A DNA stretch of 64,000 nucleotides from Ga0077530 sp046293075 (GCA_046293075.1 JBKBPL010000009.1:1-64000); one strand, 5' to 3'. Shown: positions 26,356 to 35,700, counted from the first letter of the stretch. Numbers and translations are program-made. The notes: generated from the letters alone by a model not told the origin.

Positions 26356-26862
26356 GTGCGCCTGATTGACCGGATCAGCCAGGGACTGGGCCTCGTGGGG
26401 TCTGTGCTGATGTTCCTCACCGGCGTGTTCCTCAGCTACGAGGTGACGGCGCGCTACGTCCTGCGCGCACCGACGACCTGGGCACAGGAGCTCTCCGAGC
26501 TGTTCCTTCTCTGGGGCGTATTCCTGATGCTCGGCATGCTTATTCATGCCCGCAAGAACATCGCGATCGATGTTCTCTACGCCAATGTGCCGCGCGGCCT
26601 CCAGCGCGTGCTCGATATCATCGCACTCGCCTTCGTGCTGGCATTCCTGGTCCTCACCGTGCTGGCGGGATGGGAGATGGTGGCCGACAGCATCGCCCGT
26701 GGCACCACAACAGGGACCATGGTCGACATCCCGGCCTACTGGCCTGAGGCCGCGGTCCCCATCGGGTGCGCGTGGGCTGCCGTCCAGACGGTGGTCGAGC
26801 TCTTGCGCGCCGTGAGTGGCCGCGGCTGGGAGCCGACACTGATCTCTGGCACGGATCATTGA
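26356..26862 (+). CDS. TRAP transporter small permease (DctQ family)
   Basis: The 168-residue inner-membrane protein has four predicted hydrophobic helices (about residues 8-30, 45-62, 83-107 and 125-148). The loop EVTARYVLRAPTTWAQELSELFLLWGVF matches the DctQ family signature. It bridges the substrate receptor and the large permease. Start GTG at 26356 with GGAGG 9 nt upstream. Eight bases separate it from the large permease gene. Confidence 0.92.
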   Translation: MRLIDRISQGLGLVGSVLMFLTGVFLSYEVTARYVLRAPTTWAQELSELFLLWGVFLMLGMLIHARKNIAIDVLYANVPRGLQRVLDIIALAFVLAFLVLTVLAGWEMVADSIARGTTTGTMVDIPAYWPEAAVPIGCAWAAVQTVVELLRAVSGRGWEPTLISGTDH

Positions 26863-26869
26863 GGCCGCC

Positions 26870-28141
26870 ATGCTGACCATCGCCATTCTGGGTGGCCTCC
26901 TCGGTCTCCTGGCCCTGCGCATCCCGGTTGCCTTTGCTCTCGGCGGCCTTGGGATCATCCTGCTTCTTGCTGGCGGATTCTCGCCGCTGATGGTGCCGTC
27001 GGGTCTCCAGGCGTCGACGCAGAGCTTCATTCTGCTGTCGGTGCCGATGTTCCTGATGATGTCGAATATCCTGCTCAAGGGCGGCGTCGGGCGCGATCTG
27101 TTCGAGGCCGTTCAGGCCTGGGTCGGCCACTGGCCGGGCGGACTGGCGATCGCGACCATCATCTCCTGCGCCCTCTTCGCCGCAATCTCGGGCTCCTCCG
27201 TCGCCTGCGCCGCCACGATCGGCACCGTCGCGATCCCGGAAATGGTACGGCGAGGGTATCCGCCCCGCTTCGTCTATGGCCTGCTCGCCGCCGGCGGTAC
27301 GCTGGGCATCCTGATCCCGCCGTCGATCCCGATGATCGTCTATGGGTTCATAACCGAGGAGAGCGTTACGAAGCTCTTCATCGCCGGAATCGGTCCGGGC
27401 ATCCTCATGTGCCTGTTTTTTGCGGCCTATTCGGTCATTTTCGCGCTCCGGCATCGCGAGATCCCGCGCGGCGAGCGCTTGCCCATCGCCGACCGCTGGA
27501 AAGCGACCGTGCGGGCGTTGCCGGCCCTCGCGGTGGCCGCCTTCATCTTCATCGTCATCTACTCCGGCGCGGCCACGCCAACCGAGGCGGCGGCCGTCGG
27601 CTTCGCCTTCTCGGTGCTCATCACCACCGTCATCCTGCGCACCATGACGTGGGAGAAGTTCACCGAGGCGGTCAAGGAGGCGGCGGTCACAACGGTCGCC
27701 ATCCTTTTGATCGTCGCCGCCGCCAAGGTGTTCGGCAAGGCGATCGCGCTCTACCGCATCCCTCAGGACGTATCGGCCTTCATCATCGCGAACTTCGGCG
27801 AGGCGACGCCGTTTCTGCTGTTCGTCTCGGTGGTGTTGCTCGTCATGGGATGCTTCCTCGAGGCCATCTCGATGATGCTTCTGATGGTGCCGGTCCTGGC
27901 GCCGACGCTCGGGCAGCTCGGCATCGACCCGATCTGGTTCGGGGTCTATTTCACCATCATGATCGAGTGCGCTCTGATCACGCCGCCGGTGGGGCTCAAC
28001 TTGTTCGTGATCCAGTCCATAGGGCGCGCCAAGATCGAAGACGTGGCGGCCGGCGCTTGGGTGTTCGTCGCGCTCATGCTTGCGACGATCGTTTGCATTT
28101 ATGTCGCGCCGGGCATTGTGCTCGCACTGACCAATCTGTGA
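26870..28141 (+). CDS. TRAP transporter large permease (DctM family)
   Basis: A 423-residue protein with about twelve hydrophobic helices. Family motifs are visible: SFILLSVPMFLMMSNILLKGG, ISGSSVACAATIGTVAIPEM (the conserved substrate/sodium site), GGTLGILIPPSIPMIVYGFITEESV, and MIECALITPPVGLNLFV at the end. It uses the sodium gradient to import the ligand delivered by the receptor. It is the last gene of the transporter operon; the next gene is 129 bp away. Confidence 0.95.
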   Translation: MLTIAILGGLLGLLALRIPVAFALGGLGIILLLAGGFSPLMVPSGLQASTQSFILLSVPMFLMMSNILLKGGVGRDLFEAVQAWVGHWPGGLAIATIISCALFAAISGSSVACAATIGTVAIPEMVRRGYPPRFVYGLLAAGGTLGILIPPSIPMIVYGFITEESVTKLFIAGIGPGILMCLFFAAYSVIFALRHREIPRGERLPIADRWKATVRALPALAVAAFIFIVIYSGAATPTEAAAVGFAFSVLITTVILRTMTWEKFTEAVKEAAVTTVAILLIVAAAKVFGKAIALYRIPQDVSAFIIANFGEATPFLLFVSVVLLVMGCFLEAISMMLLMVPVLAPTLGQLGIDPIWFGVYFTIMIECALITPPVGLNLFVIQSIGRAKIEDVAAGAWVFVALMLATIVCIYVAPGIVLALTNL

Positions 28142-28270
28142 TCCCGCCATTCTTGCCGGGCAAGATCTTCGGCGTGCGCAGCGGCTCGCCCTTGCGCGTG
28201 CCGCTGGTATATTTGCCGCGATCGACCGGCCGCACGGCCAGCGCGCGCGAACCAGCGGGAGGTGCACTCA

Positions 28271-29746
28271 ATGTTGCCTTGGCGCAGTATCCTTCTTGGC
28301 GCACTTCTGATCCTGGTTCCCGCGCACGGGCATGATGCCAATGCGGCCCGGGTGGAAGTGATCCAGCTCGAGCGGTTCGACGGTCAGCACAATGGCAGCA
28401 TCGAGGTCGACATCGGCGTCGGCCACAATCTGCGCCAGGACGGGCCGATCGCGTGCAATTTGCTTCTGGATGGGATCATTGAGGTCGGCGACTACGAGAG
28501 GCTCAAGGCGGTCGTTGATAGGCAGCGAGCAGGCAAGCTTGCAGACGTGCCGCGCCTATGCCTGAACTCTCCCGGCGGCGACTACCGCGAGGGACTGCGC
28601 ATCGCTGAGTACCTGATGGCGCAAAGTATCGGTACGGCAGTTGCCGAGGATGCCGAGTGCTATTCGGCGTGCGCCATCATCTTCATGGGCGGTACCTATC
28701 CATGGAAGGGCGAACTGAACCGCTATCTCCACGTGCGCGGCGTGCTCGGCTTTCATGCCCCGTACATCGCCAAGGGGCAAGGAGATCGCGAGGTGCTCGT
28801 GGAGGCCGAGCAGGTGCGTCTCGCGTTCAGCGAGGGCATCAGGTCCATATCCGAGTTCATGCGGCTTGGAGTCGGGAACGATGTGAAGCGCATCACGCCG
28901 GAGCTGATGGCGGAGATGATGGCGCAGGGCCCGGATGCGTTCTACACCATCGATACTGTCGGCAAGGCCATCCGATTCCGCATCCATCTCTACGGGATTG
29001 ACCGCGAAGCGGCCCTCGATGCGCTCGGCATGTGCAATGCCTGCGTAAACATGAACTACTTCGCCCAGGAGCGCTATGGCGCGGGCGGTGACCCGGACCT
29101 TTGCCGCGGCACCGGGCCACCGCGCAGCGAGCGTCACCCTCAGGGTGTTCGTTATACGAGCGAAGTGGCGCCGAGGGGTGGGGAATGCGTCATCGACGTG
29201 AAGACCGAGAACGGCAAGGTATCGGAGTGGATCTTCCGGCAGAGCGATCAAGGTGCGTTCGGCGACGGACTGGAGCTTGCCCACTGGTATCTGTTCTCGC
29301 CGTCAACGCGCCTTGCGGACCTCTCGACGAAGCATGGCCGCACAACAAAGGATAGCGACGGTCAACGCCTTCGTGAGCAGCTCTATCGGTTCGTCGTGAT
29401 CGAGTATCTCGGCCATGGATTGATTGATCATCGCGGGCGCGCGGATCTGTTTGCCCCGCGTGTCAACTACTACAAGAGGGGCGTGATCTCCCGCGAAGCC
29501 GTGCTGGTCGAGAAATCGAACTACTACAAGCGCTGGCCGCGCCGGCAGTATGAGCTCATCAGCGATAGCCTGCGCGCGGCGCCGGGCCCCAACGATACGG
29601 TGAAGATAAGCTTTCGCTACCTGTTCGAGGTATCCAACGACAAGGATAGCCGCAGCGGAATTGGCTTCACGACGCTCGGCATTGCGCGGATTGACGGGCG
29701 GTTCTCGATCGTGAGCGAGGACGGCGGTGTGGAGCGTCGCAACTAG
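28271..29746 (+). CDS. Exported ClpP/crotonase-fold protein (COG3904-like), function unknown
   Basis: The 491-residue protein starts with a signal peptide (LPWRSILLGALLILVPAHGH). The N-terminal domain resembles periplasmic ClpP-like proteins of the COG3904 type: LCLNSPGGDYREGLRIAEYL (oxyanion-loop region) followed about 20 residues later by CYSACAIIFMGG, where Ser is the candidate nucleophile, and LGFHAPYI, where His could act as base. The C-terminal 200 residues have no recognised domain. The ATG at 28271 has GGGAGG 9 nt upstream. Possible periplasmic serine protease; substrate unknown. Confidence 0.7.
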   Translation: MLPWRSILLGALLILVPAHGHDANAARVEVIQLERFDGQHNGSIEVDIGVGHNLRQDGPIACNLLLDGIIEVGDYERLKAVVDRQRAGKLADVPRLCLNSPGGDYREGLRIAEYLMAQSIGTAVAEDAECYSACAIIFMGGTYPWKGELNRYLHVRGVLGFHAPYIAKGQGDREVLVEAEQVRLAFSEGIRSISEFMRLGVGNDVKRITPELMAEMMAQGPDAFYTIDTVGKAIRFRIHLYGIDREAALDALGMCNACVNMNYFAQERYGAGGDPDLCRGTGPPRSERHPQGVRYTSEVAPRGGECVIDVKTENGKVSEWIFRQSDQGAFGDGLELAHWYLFSPSTRLADLSTKHGRTTKDSDGQRLREQLYRFVVIEYLGHGLIDHRGRADLFAPRVNYYKRGVISREAVLVEKSNYYKRWPRRQYELISDSLRAAPGPNDTVKISFRYLFEVSNDKDSRSGIGFTTLGIARIDGRFSIVSEDGGVERRN

Positions 29747-29965
29747 ATCCGCGGGCCCCGTTGCGGCCCGAACGGCCGGCCGAGCGATCGGCTGGCCGAG
29801 ATGCTGCGCAGCATCGCGCGGTCTTCCCGACACCTGAAACTGTTTGAGCTGTTCCGTCCGGTACAGCGACGCGCGTCCTTCTCCGGTTAGGCCATAGGGG
29901 CAAGGCCGTCGACCGAGCCCTTCGGATTGGCGGCAGATCCGAATGGTCCAAGATGAAAGGATACG

Positions 29966-30247
29966 ATGATGTCGACGAAGCTGATCAGACGCACGTTGCT
30001 GGCCGCCCTCACCGTTGCCGTCGGTGGCACGGCCGTGCTCACTGCCGGCGATGCCGAAGCCCGAGGCCGCCGCGTCGAGCATTGGACCTTCGAGAGCCGT
30101 CATGCCCTCAAGGGCTATGAAGGCTTTCTGTTCCCTGGCTACTACTGCTCCTATCGACGATTCCCGGTCCGCACCTGCACGTACGACAAGCACGGCCGCG
30201 AGTTGTGCAAGATCACGAGCTGGCGATTGGAGCAGGTCTGCTATTGA
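29966..30247 (+). CDS. Small exported protein with four cysteines, 93 residues
   Basis: An N-terminal signal peptide (RRTLLAALTVAVGGTAVLTAG, cleavage near AEA-RGR) precedes a 60-residue basic mature part containing YYCSYRRFPVRTCTYDKHG, ELCKI and a terminal VCY. The four mature cysteines could form two disulfides. The ribosome binding site is AGGA 7 nt before ATG 29966; a second ATG follows at once. No family recognised. It stands alone, with no obvious operon partner. Confidence 0.68.
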   Translation: MMSTKLIRRTLLAALTVAVGGTAVLTAGDAEARGRRVEHWTFESRHALKGYEGFLFPGYYCSYRRFPVRTCTYDKHGRELCKITSWRLEQVCY

Positions 30248-30352
30248 TGTGCAGGCATGGCACATTTCGGGCCCCTGCCGTTCATCGCAGACACCGCCCT
30301 GCGCGCCGTGCGGAGCTAAACCCGGACGGCGCGCAGCCCGTATTTGTCGTCT

Positions 30353-30718
30353 CTATGGCTCGGTCGGGCGTCGGCACAGGGGATCGACAGGGGCCTTCAC
30401 GTCGTGGCGCCCGTGCAGGTGCTGCTCCACCTTGGCAATAGCCGCCTCATGCGAGGCAATACCCGTGAGCGGCACGTCGTCGGCCTCGATCGACACGGCG
30501 CAGCCCCGGTGCCAGAGCCATGCATACCCTCCGCTGAAATGGCGGGATGCAGTCGCCCCACTGCGATCGCTTGTGGTCCACCACATCCCGCGGAGGAGGC
30601 CGCACTGGAAGCCTGGAGCGGGCGTTCCGCCGACCTCGGCACTGATGCCCGTGTGTTCATCGAATGCGATCATATACAGGTCACCGGTGCTGGACGATTT
30701 TGAGACATTTGTTTGCAA
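30353..30718 (-). CDS. Uncharacterised open frame, doubtful
   Basis: A 121-codon frame between two small exported-protein genes. The translation (for example ISAEVGGTPAPGFQCGLLRGM) is free of the arginine/alanine runs typical of shadow frames, and no other frame here is better. I see no clear ribosome binding site at 30718 or at the internal ATG 30673, and no homology. Without it, 30248-30793 (546 bp) holds nothing I can name. Confidence 0.35.
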   Translation of the reverse strand: MQTNVSKSSSTGDLYMIAFDEHTGISAEVGGTPAPGFQCGLLRGMWWTTSDRSGATASRHFSGGYAWLWHRGCAVSIEADDVPLTGIASHEAAIAKVEQHLHGRHDVKAPVDPLCRRPTEP

Positions 30719-30793
30719 GTATGCGTGCTCATGATCATCCCGACGGATCGGAACCGGGGGTGACCCGATCCGCTGAGCCGGGCACGCTCGGCA

Positions 30794-30952
30794 TCACGGA
30801 AGAGCGTCCCGAAACTCGTCGGCGCTCGGCCGATGCGGCATGGTCTGATTGACCTGATCCCAGATCTCATCCGCGGTCGTCCGCGCCGCGCCGGGGGTTG
30901 CCAGCGCCGCAAGGATGGCTGTTGCGATCATCAGCTGCTTCAACGTCTTCAT
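30794..30952 (-). CDS. Small exported protein, 52 residues
   Basis: The ATG at 30952 is preceded by an ideal ribosome binding site (AGGAGG, 6 nt spacing). The product MKTLKQLMIATAILAALATP has a clear signal peptide with a probable cleavage site at GAA-RTT, leaving a 28-residue acidic mature peptide (TTADEIWDQVNQTMPHRPSA...). The stop is TGA at 30796-30794. No family recognised. It lies about 200 bp from the end of the phnE genes on the same strand but is probably transcribed separately. Confidence 0.72.
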   Translation of the reverse strand: MKTLKQLMIATAILAALATPGAARTTADEIWDQVNQTMPHRPSADEFRDALP

Positions 30953-31160
30953 GATTTCCTCCTGTCAGTTGAGCGACGCGAGCAGCGGGATGCCGTCGGT
31001 CGCGTGACAGGCAGATAAAACCTTGCCCATCAAGGACTCGTCAGCGCGTCGTCAATGATGATGTCACGCTTTCGTGAAGCAATTCGGCGTGGAGCCGTCG
31101 GCCGCCGCGCGCACTGCGCGGACGATCGGACGGCTGCCGTTTCGCACCGATCGGGCCGTC

Positions 31161-32027
31161 TCAGAGAGCGACGGCCGACCTGCCGATGACGGCGTGCCGC
31201 AGCCGTGCCGACAGCCAGTCGATGGCGGCGACCGCGATGAGGATCAGCAGGATGAGGAAAGCGACGCGGTCCCACTCAAAGGTGCGGATCTGTTCGACGA
31301 GGTGCAGCCCAATGCCGCCCGCACCAACAATGCCGATGATCGTTGCGGAGCGCGTGTTGGATTCGAAGTAGTAGAGCACCTGTGAGAGCATCACCGGCAG
31401 CACCTGCGGCAGGATGCCGAAGCGGATCTGGTGCAGGCGGTTGCCGCCCGCCGCTGTCACACCCTCGACCGGCTTGCGGTCGGACGCTTCGATCGCCTCC
31501 GAGAAGAGTTTGCCGAATGAGCCGATATCCGACGTCATGATGGCAAGTACGCCGGCGAACGGTCCGAGCCCGACGACGTTGACCCAGATGAGCGCCCAGA
31601 TGAGCGTGTCGACACCGCGTATGGTATCGAGCGAGCGTCGCGTCATGAACTGGAAAAGGCGCGCCGGCACGACGTTGCGCGCCGCGAGCAGGCCGAGCGG
31701 AAAGGCGAAGATCGCCGCCAGAAGTGTGCCGAGGAAGGCGATGGCCACAGTCTCGGCAAGTGCGTGCAGATAGATGAGCACGTTCGCCCAGGACCCGGCG
31801 CTCGGCGGCAGCATCAGGACGACAAAGGTGCCGAGCTCGCCGAGGCCCGTGATGATGCGCCAGAAGGATACATCGAGCCGCCAGATGGCGAGGCCGGCAA
31901 GCGCGATCAGCGCGCAAGCGAGAAGCGCCATCCGCAGGCGAGCGTTCGCTTGCGCGCGCAAGAGGCCGCTGTGGTTGGCGAGGACGGCCGGATCCGCGGG
32001 CAGAACCATGGGGCGGCGTTCCGTCAT
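31161..32027 (-). CDS. phnE: Phosphonate ABC transporter permease (second phnE)
   Basis: The 288-residue inner-membrane permease has about six hydrophobic helices and the EAA-type cytoplasmic loop that contacts the ATPase (VEGVTAAGGNRLHQIRFGILPQVLP), then GIVGAGGIGLHLVEQIRTF, a strong PhnE signature. It overlaps the first phnE by ATGA, so the two permeases probably form a heterodimer in the membrane. It is the last gene of the phnCDDEE operon; about 200 bp of non-coding DNA follow. Confidence 0.93.
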   Translation of the reverse strand: MTERRPMVLPADPAVLANHSGLLRAQANARLRMALLACALIALAGLAIWRLDVSFWRIITGLGELGTFVVLMLPPSAGSWANVLIYLHALAETVAIAFLGTLLAAIFAFPLGLLAARNVVPARLFQFMTRRSLDTIRGVDTLIWALIWVNVVGLGPFAGVLAIMTSDIGSFGKLFSEAIEASDRKPVEGVTAAGGNRLHQIRFGILPQVLPVMLSQVLYYFESNTRSATIIGIVGAGGIGLHLVEQIRTFEWDRVAFLILLILIAVAAIDWLSARLRHAVIGRSAVAL

Positions 32028-32935
32028 GGGCGCACTCCCTGCCCGATGAAGTGATGGCGAACGCGCTCAGTCGCGACGTCGATGATCATCACGGTGGCAA
32101 TGATCAGCAGGAGCAAGGCCGAGACGTCGGCGTAGTAGAACTTGCGGATGCTCTCGATCAGATCCTGCCCGATGCCGCCGGCGCCGACGAAGCCCATGAC
32201 CGAGGCGCCCCGCACGTTGATCTCGAAGCGGAGAAGCCCGTAGCTCGCGAAGTTCGACAACACCTGCGGGACGACAGCCAGATGAACGGTCTGCCACCAG
32301 GTCGCGCCCGCTGCCGTGACGCCCTCCACAGGCTTCATATCGATGTTCTCGACCACCTCGGCGAAGAGTTTGCCGAGGGCGCCGCCGGTATGGATGCCGA
32401 GTGCGAGCACGCCGGGCAGCGGGCCGAGGCCAAAGGCGACCACGAAGATGAGGGCGAAGACCAGCTCCGGCACCGTGCGGCAGAACTCGAGGAACCGCCG
32501 GACAAGGCCACGCGTCCACGCATTGGTATTGAGATTGGCGCTGGCAAGAAAGCAGAGGAAGAAGGCGGCGAGCGCACCGAGGAGCGTGCCGAGGTAGGCG
32601 ATCAACAGTGTGTCGCCCAGCAGCGCCAGCCACTTTTTCCAGCCCCAGAACCATTCGGCAGGGTCGGTCCAAACGGGCGCGCCGCTGTCGAGATAGAACA
32701 GGCGCACGATGTAGCTCGTGAGCCGGTCGATGTTGGCAAAGAACTTCAGGGGATCGACCTCGGCGACACCGCCTGCGACGAGCGACGCGACGACAAAGGC
32801 GGCAATGAGCAGCAGCGTGCTGCGCCGCTTTGCGGCATTGGCACGCGCATGGGCGGCGGCGAGGGGCGCAAGCTGGTGGTCAGGCAGGCGCGGCAGCGTG
32901 AGGCTCGCTGCCGCGCCAGGCTCGGCTGCTGTCAT
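32024..32935 (-). CDS. phnE: Phosphonate ABC transporter permease (first phnE)
   Basis: A 303-residue permease with a basic N-terminal tail of about 35 residues, then about six helices. The EAA loop (KPVEGVTAAGATWWQTVHLAVVPQVL) and the segment FVGAGGIGQDLIESIRKFYYADV are diagnostic for PhnE. It is longer at the N-terminus than its downstream partner, as in other Rhizobiales phnE1/phnE2 pairs. Both ends overlap neighbours by ATGA (phnD upstream, phnE downstream). Confidence 0.93.
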   Translation of the reverse strand: MTAAEPGAAASLTLPRLPDHQLAPLAAAHARANAAKRRSTLLLIAAFVVASLVAGGVAEVDPLKFFANIDRLTSYIVRLFYLDSGAPVWTDPAEWFWGWKKWLALLGDTLLIAYLGTLLGALAAFFLCFLASANLNTNAWTRGLVRRFLEFCRTVPELVFALIFVVAFGLGPLPGVLALGIHTGGALGKLFAEVVENIDMKPVEGVTAAGATWWQTVHLAVVPQVLSNFASYGLLRFEINVRGASVMGFVGAGGIGQDLIESIRKFYYADVSALLLLIIATVMIIDVATERVRHHFIGQGVRP

Positions 32936-33840
32936 GACGGCTTGCGACGCAGGCGATCGACGAAGCGGTTGAGGTCGATCATGACCTTGTAGTCTTCGTG
33001 CGTGACCTCTTGGTAGCCGGTTGCCTTGCCGTCACTGATGCGCAGCCAAGCCTCGCGACCCTTCACAGGCGCCTCGAGGAAGGCCCGCTTGATGTCGGCT
33101 TTCATGGCCTCGGGGAGCGAGCGCTTGAGCGTGGTCGGCGAGCCAGGGATCATGTCGGACTTCAGGATGATGCGCACGCTTTCCGGCTTGACGGCGCCGC
33201 GTGCCGCCATGCGCATAAGGTTCGACTCCTTCTCCGTGTTCCACCAGTTGAAGGCCGCATCGCAGGTGCCCTGCAACAGGCCGGTCACGGCATTCTCGTG
33301 GCTGCCGGCGTAGACCATCTTGCCGAAGAAGGTCTCGGGATCGATCCCCATCTTGTCCATGGTGAAGCGAGGCACATTGTTGCCCGAAGCGGAGTTCGGA
33401 TCCACAAGGCACAGGTTCCGGCCCCTGAGATCCTGGATGCTCTGCGCTTTGTCGTCGGCGCGCACATAGAGCACGGAGTAGTAGCCGACAACGCCAGCCG
33501 AGTTCTTGGCCGTCGCGAAGGGCTCGACGTCGCCATTGGTCACAAGATAAGCGCGCGCATAGGCCGAGGGGCCAAGGTGGGCGACATGCACTTGGCCCGA
33601 GCGCATGGCCTCGATCACTGCCGCATAGTCGTTGGCGACACGGAGCGTCACCTTGACGCCCAGCACCTCCGAGAGGTGCTGCATGAGCGGCTCATAGCGG
33701 TTGAGTACGCCGCCGGCGTTTTCAGAGGGGATGATCGAGAAGACGACCTCGGGATACTGCTTGCGCCAGTCGCTGGCGCTGGCGGGCGCCGCAAGCAGCG
33801 CGGCGGCTGCTGCGGCAATAATAGTCCGGCGTGTCCACAT
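32932..33840 (-). CDS. phnD: Phosphonate/phosphate-type ABC substrate-binding protein, copy 2 (phnD)
   Basis: The 302-residue periplasmic receptor has a signal peptide with a twin-arginine-like start (MWTRRTIIAAAAAALLAAPA) and the PhnD pattern: SIIPSENAGGVLNRYEPLMQHL, a VHVAHLGPSAYARAY ligand loop, LCLVDPNSASGNNVPRFTM and GSHENAVTGLLQGTCDAAFNWW. The ATG at 33840 has GGAGG 8 nt upstream. It is the second of two phnD genes in tandem and directly overlaps phnE. It is clearly diverged from the first copy, so the two may bind different phosphonates. Confidence 0.92.
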   Translation of the reverse strand: MWTRRTIIAAAAAALLAAPASASDWRKQYPEVVFSIIPSENAGGVLNRYEPLMQHLSEVLGVKVTLRVANDYAAVIEAMRSGQVHVAHLGPSAYARAYLVTNGDVEPFATAKNSAGVVGYYSVLYVRADDKAQSIQDLRGRNLCLVDPNSASGNNVPRFTMDKMGIDPETFFGKMVYAGSHENAVTGLLQGTCDAAFNWWNTEKESNLMRMAARGAVKPESVRIILKSDMIPGSPTTLKRSLPEAMKADIKRAFLEAPVKGREAWLRISDGKATGYQEVTHEDYKVMIDLNRFVDRLRRKPS

Positions 33841-33908
33841 GCTGTGCCTCCATGAGAATGCGCCGGACGGCTGCAGGAAATCGATGTCCGGCATATTGGG
33901 AAGTGAGC

Positions 33909-34823
33909 TCAGTTCGTTGATTTGCGCCGCAGACCATCGACGAAGCGCTGCAGGGCCACAGCCGCTTCGTAGTCCTTGTGCGTCACCGGGTGAAAGCCAA
34001 GATCCTTGCCGTCCGAGAGCCGCTCAAAAGCTTCCTTCGCGCGCTTCGGCGCCTCGATGAACGCCTTCGCGATGGCCGCCCGCAGCTCCTTCGGCATGGA
34101 GGTGATGTAGATGTAGGGTGAGCCGGCCAGCAGGTCGGATTTGAAGACAATCTTGAAGTCCTCGTTCTTGACCATGCCCTTCTTGACCATGCGCGTGAGA
34201 TTGGAATCCGTCTCGGAGTTCCACCAGTTGAAGGCGAGATCGCACGTGCCCTGTGCGACGGCGGTCACGGCGTTCTCGTGACTTCCGGCAAACACGACCT
34301 TGGCGAAGAACTTGTCGGGGTCGATACCGAGCTTGCTCATTGCGAAACGCGGCAGATTGCCTCCCGAGGTGGAGTTCGGATCGACGAGGCAGAGGTTCTT
34401 GCCTTTGAAGTCCTCAAGAGTCTTGCCCGGCGCCGTAGCCTTTGCATACGCGACCGAGTAGTAGCCGACAGAGCCGTCGGAGTTGATGGTGGTGACGAAA
34501 GGCTCGACGCCACCGTTCGTGACCGTCCACGCGCGCACGTACGATGATGGGCCGTGGTAACCGATATGAATGTTCCCCGCCTTGTGGCCTTCGATCACCG
34601 CGGCGTAGTCATTCGCGATCCGGAGCGTGACCTTGGTGCCGATCTCCTTGCTCAGGTAGTCGACGAACGGTTGGAACCTGTTCGTGACGCCGGACGCATT
34701 CTCCGCTGGAACGATGGCCAGAACCAGCTCGGGGTATTTGGCTTTCCAATCCTGCGCTACTGCTGCCGTCGCGGTGAGTGCGAGGCAGGCGGCGGCGGCC
34801 ACGAGGAGACAGCGTTTCATCAT
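33909..34823 (-). CDS. phnD: Phosphonate ABC substrate-binding protein, copy 1 (phnD)
   Basis: A 304-residue receptor with signal peptide MMKRCLLVAAAACLALTATA and conserved PhnD segments: AIVPAENASGVTNRFQPFVDYL, IHIGYHGPSSYVRAW, LCLVDPNSTSGGNLPRFAM and GSHENAVTAVAQGTCDLAFNWW. The C-terminal ends of the two copies are alike (VDGLRRKSTN against VDRLRRKPS), showing they arose by duplication. The ATG at 34823 is chosen; the upstream frame is only a shadow of phnC. It lies 64 bp after phnC and 68 bp before copy 2. Confidence 0.92.
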   Translation of the reverse strand: MMKRCLLVAAAACLALTATAAVAQDWKAKYPELVLAIVPAENASGVTNRFQPFVDYLSKEIGTKVTLRIANDYAAVIEGHKAGNIHIGYHGPSSYVRAWTVTNGGVEPFVTTINSDGSVGYYSVAYAKATAPGKTLEDFKGKNLCLVDPNSTSGGNLPRFAMSKLGIDPDKFFAKVVFAGSHENAVTAVAQGTCDLAFNWWNSETDSNLTRMVKKGMVKNEDFKIVFKSDLLAGSPYIYITSMPKELRAAIAKAFIEAPKRAKEAFERLSDGKDLGFHPVTHKDYEAAVALQRFVDGLRRKSTN

Positions 34824-34887
34824 TGCACTCTCGTCCGGTTGGGGTTGGGTCACTCTTCGACTGAATCGGATGCGCGTCTGAGGCAGC

Positions 34888-35700
34888 CTAGGCGGCGGCG
34901 GCCTGCCCCATTGCGGGCTCCGCGCGGCGCCCTTCTTCGGAGGTGGCGCCACCGAGGACATCGTCGGCCTCGAGGCCGTAGAGCTCGCGCGCCACTTCGT
35001 CGGTCAGCATCGCGGGTGCCGCATCGAAGACGATGCGGCCGGCTGCCATGCCGATCAGCCGATCGCAGTAGGTGCGGGCCAGATCGAGCGAATGGAGATT
35101 GCACAGCACGGTGATGCCGTAGTGCTTGTTGATGCGCAGCAGCGCATCCATGACAATCTTGGTATTGCGCGGGTCGAGCGAAGCGACAGGCTCATCCGCA
35201 AGGATCAGCTCCGGCTGCTGGACCATGGCACGGGCAATCGCGACGCGCTGCTGCTGCCCGCCCGAGAGCTGCTCGGCACGCTGTGCCGCGAGCGCACCGA
35301 TCTCGAACTGTTCGAGCGCGGAGAACGCAATGGCCTTGTCGTCCGCGCTCCACGCGCGGGCCACAGCGCGCCATGTCGGGACTTCGGCAAGGCGGCCGGT
35401 CAGCACGTTCGTGAGAACATCGAGCCGACCGACGAGATTGAACTGCTGGAAGATCATGGCTGCGCGAGCGCGCCAGAGCCTCAGCTCGCGGCCTTTGAGC
35501 GAGGTCACGTCGCGGCCGTCGAAAAGGATGCGTCCTTCGCTTGGATCGATAAGCCGATTGATCATGCGCAGAAGGGTCGACTTGCCGGCACCCGAGCGGC
35601 CGATGACGCCAACGAAACCACCGCGCTGAACCTCGAACGAGGCTCCTGAGACAGCGGCAAGTGTTCCAAATCGCCGCGAGACGCCGTCGAGCACAAGCAT
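34888..35700 (-). CDS. phnC: Phosphonate ABC transporter ATPase
   Basis: The 270-residue ATPase has Walker A GRSGAGKST, Q-loop FQQFNLVGRLDVLTNVLTGRL (PhnC-specific), ABC signature LSGGQQQRVAIARAMVQQ, Walker B LILADEPVASLD and H-loop NLHSLDLA. It energises import through the two PhnE permeases. It is the first gene of the transporter operon. A PhoB-box-like sequence lies 54 bp upstream, which fits induction by phosphate limitation. Confidence 0.95.
   Translation of the reverse strand: MLVLDGVSRRFGTLAAVSGASFEVQRGGFVGVIGRSGAGKSTLLRMINRLIDPSEGRILFDGRDVTSLKGRELRLWRARAAMIFQQFNLVGRLDVLTNVLTGRLAEVPTWRAVARAWSADDKAIAFSALEQFEIGALAAQRAEQLSGGQQQRVAIARAMVQQPELILADEPVASLDPRNTKIVMDALLRINKHYGITVLCNLHSLDLARTYCDRLIGMAAGRIVFDAAPAMLTDEVARELYGLEADDVLGGATSEEGRRAEPAMGQAAAA

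Noticed and set aside
26654..28267. A 537-codon minus-strand frame
   Set aside because: Antisense to the dctQ and dctM-type genes; extremely charged Asp/Arg/His repeats without a fold signature.
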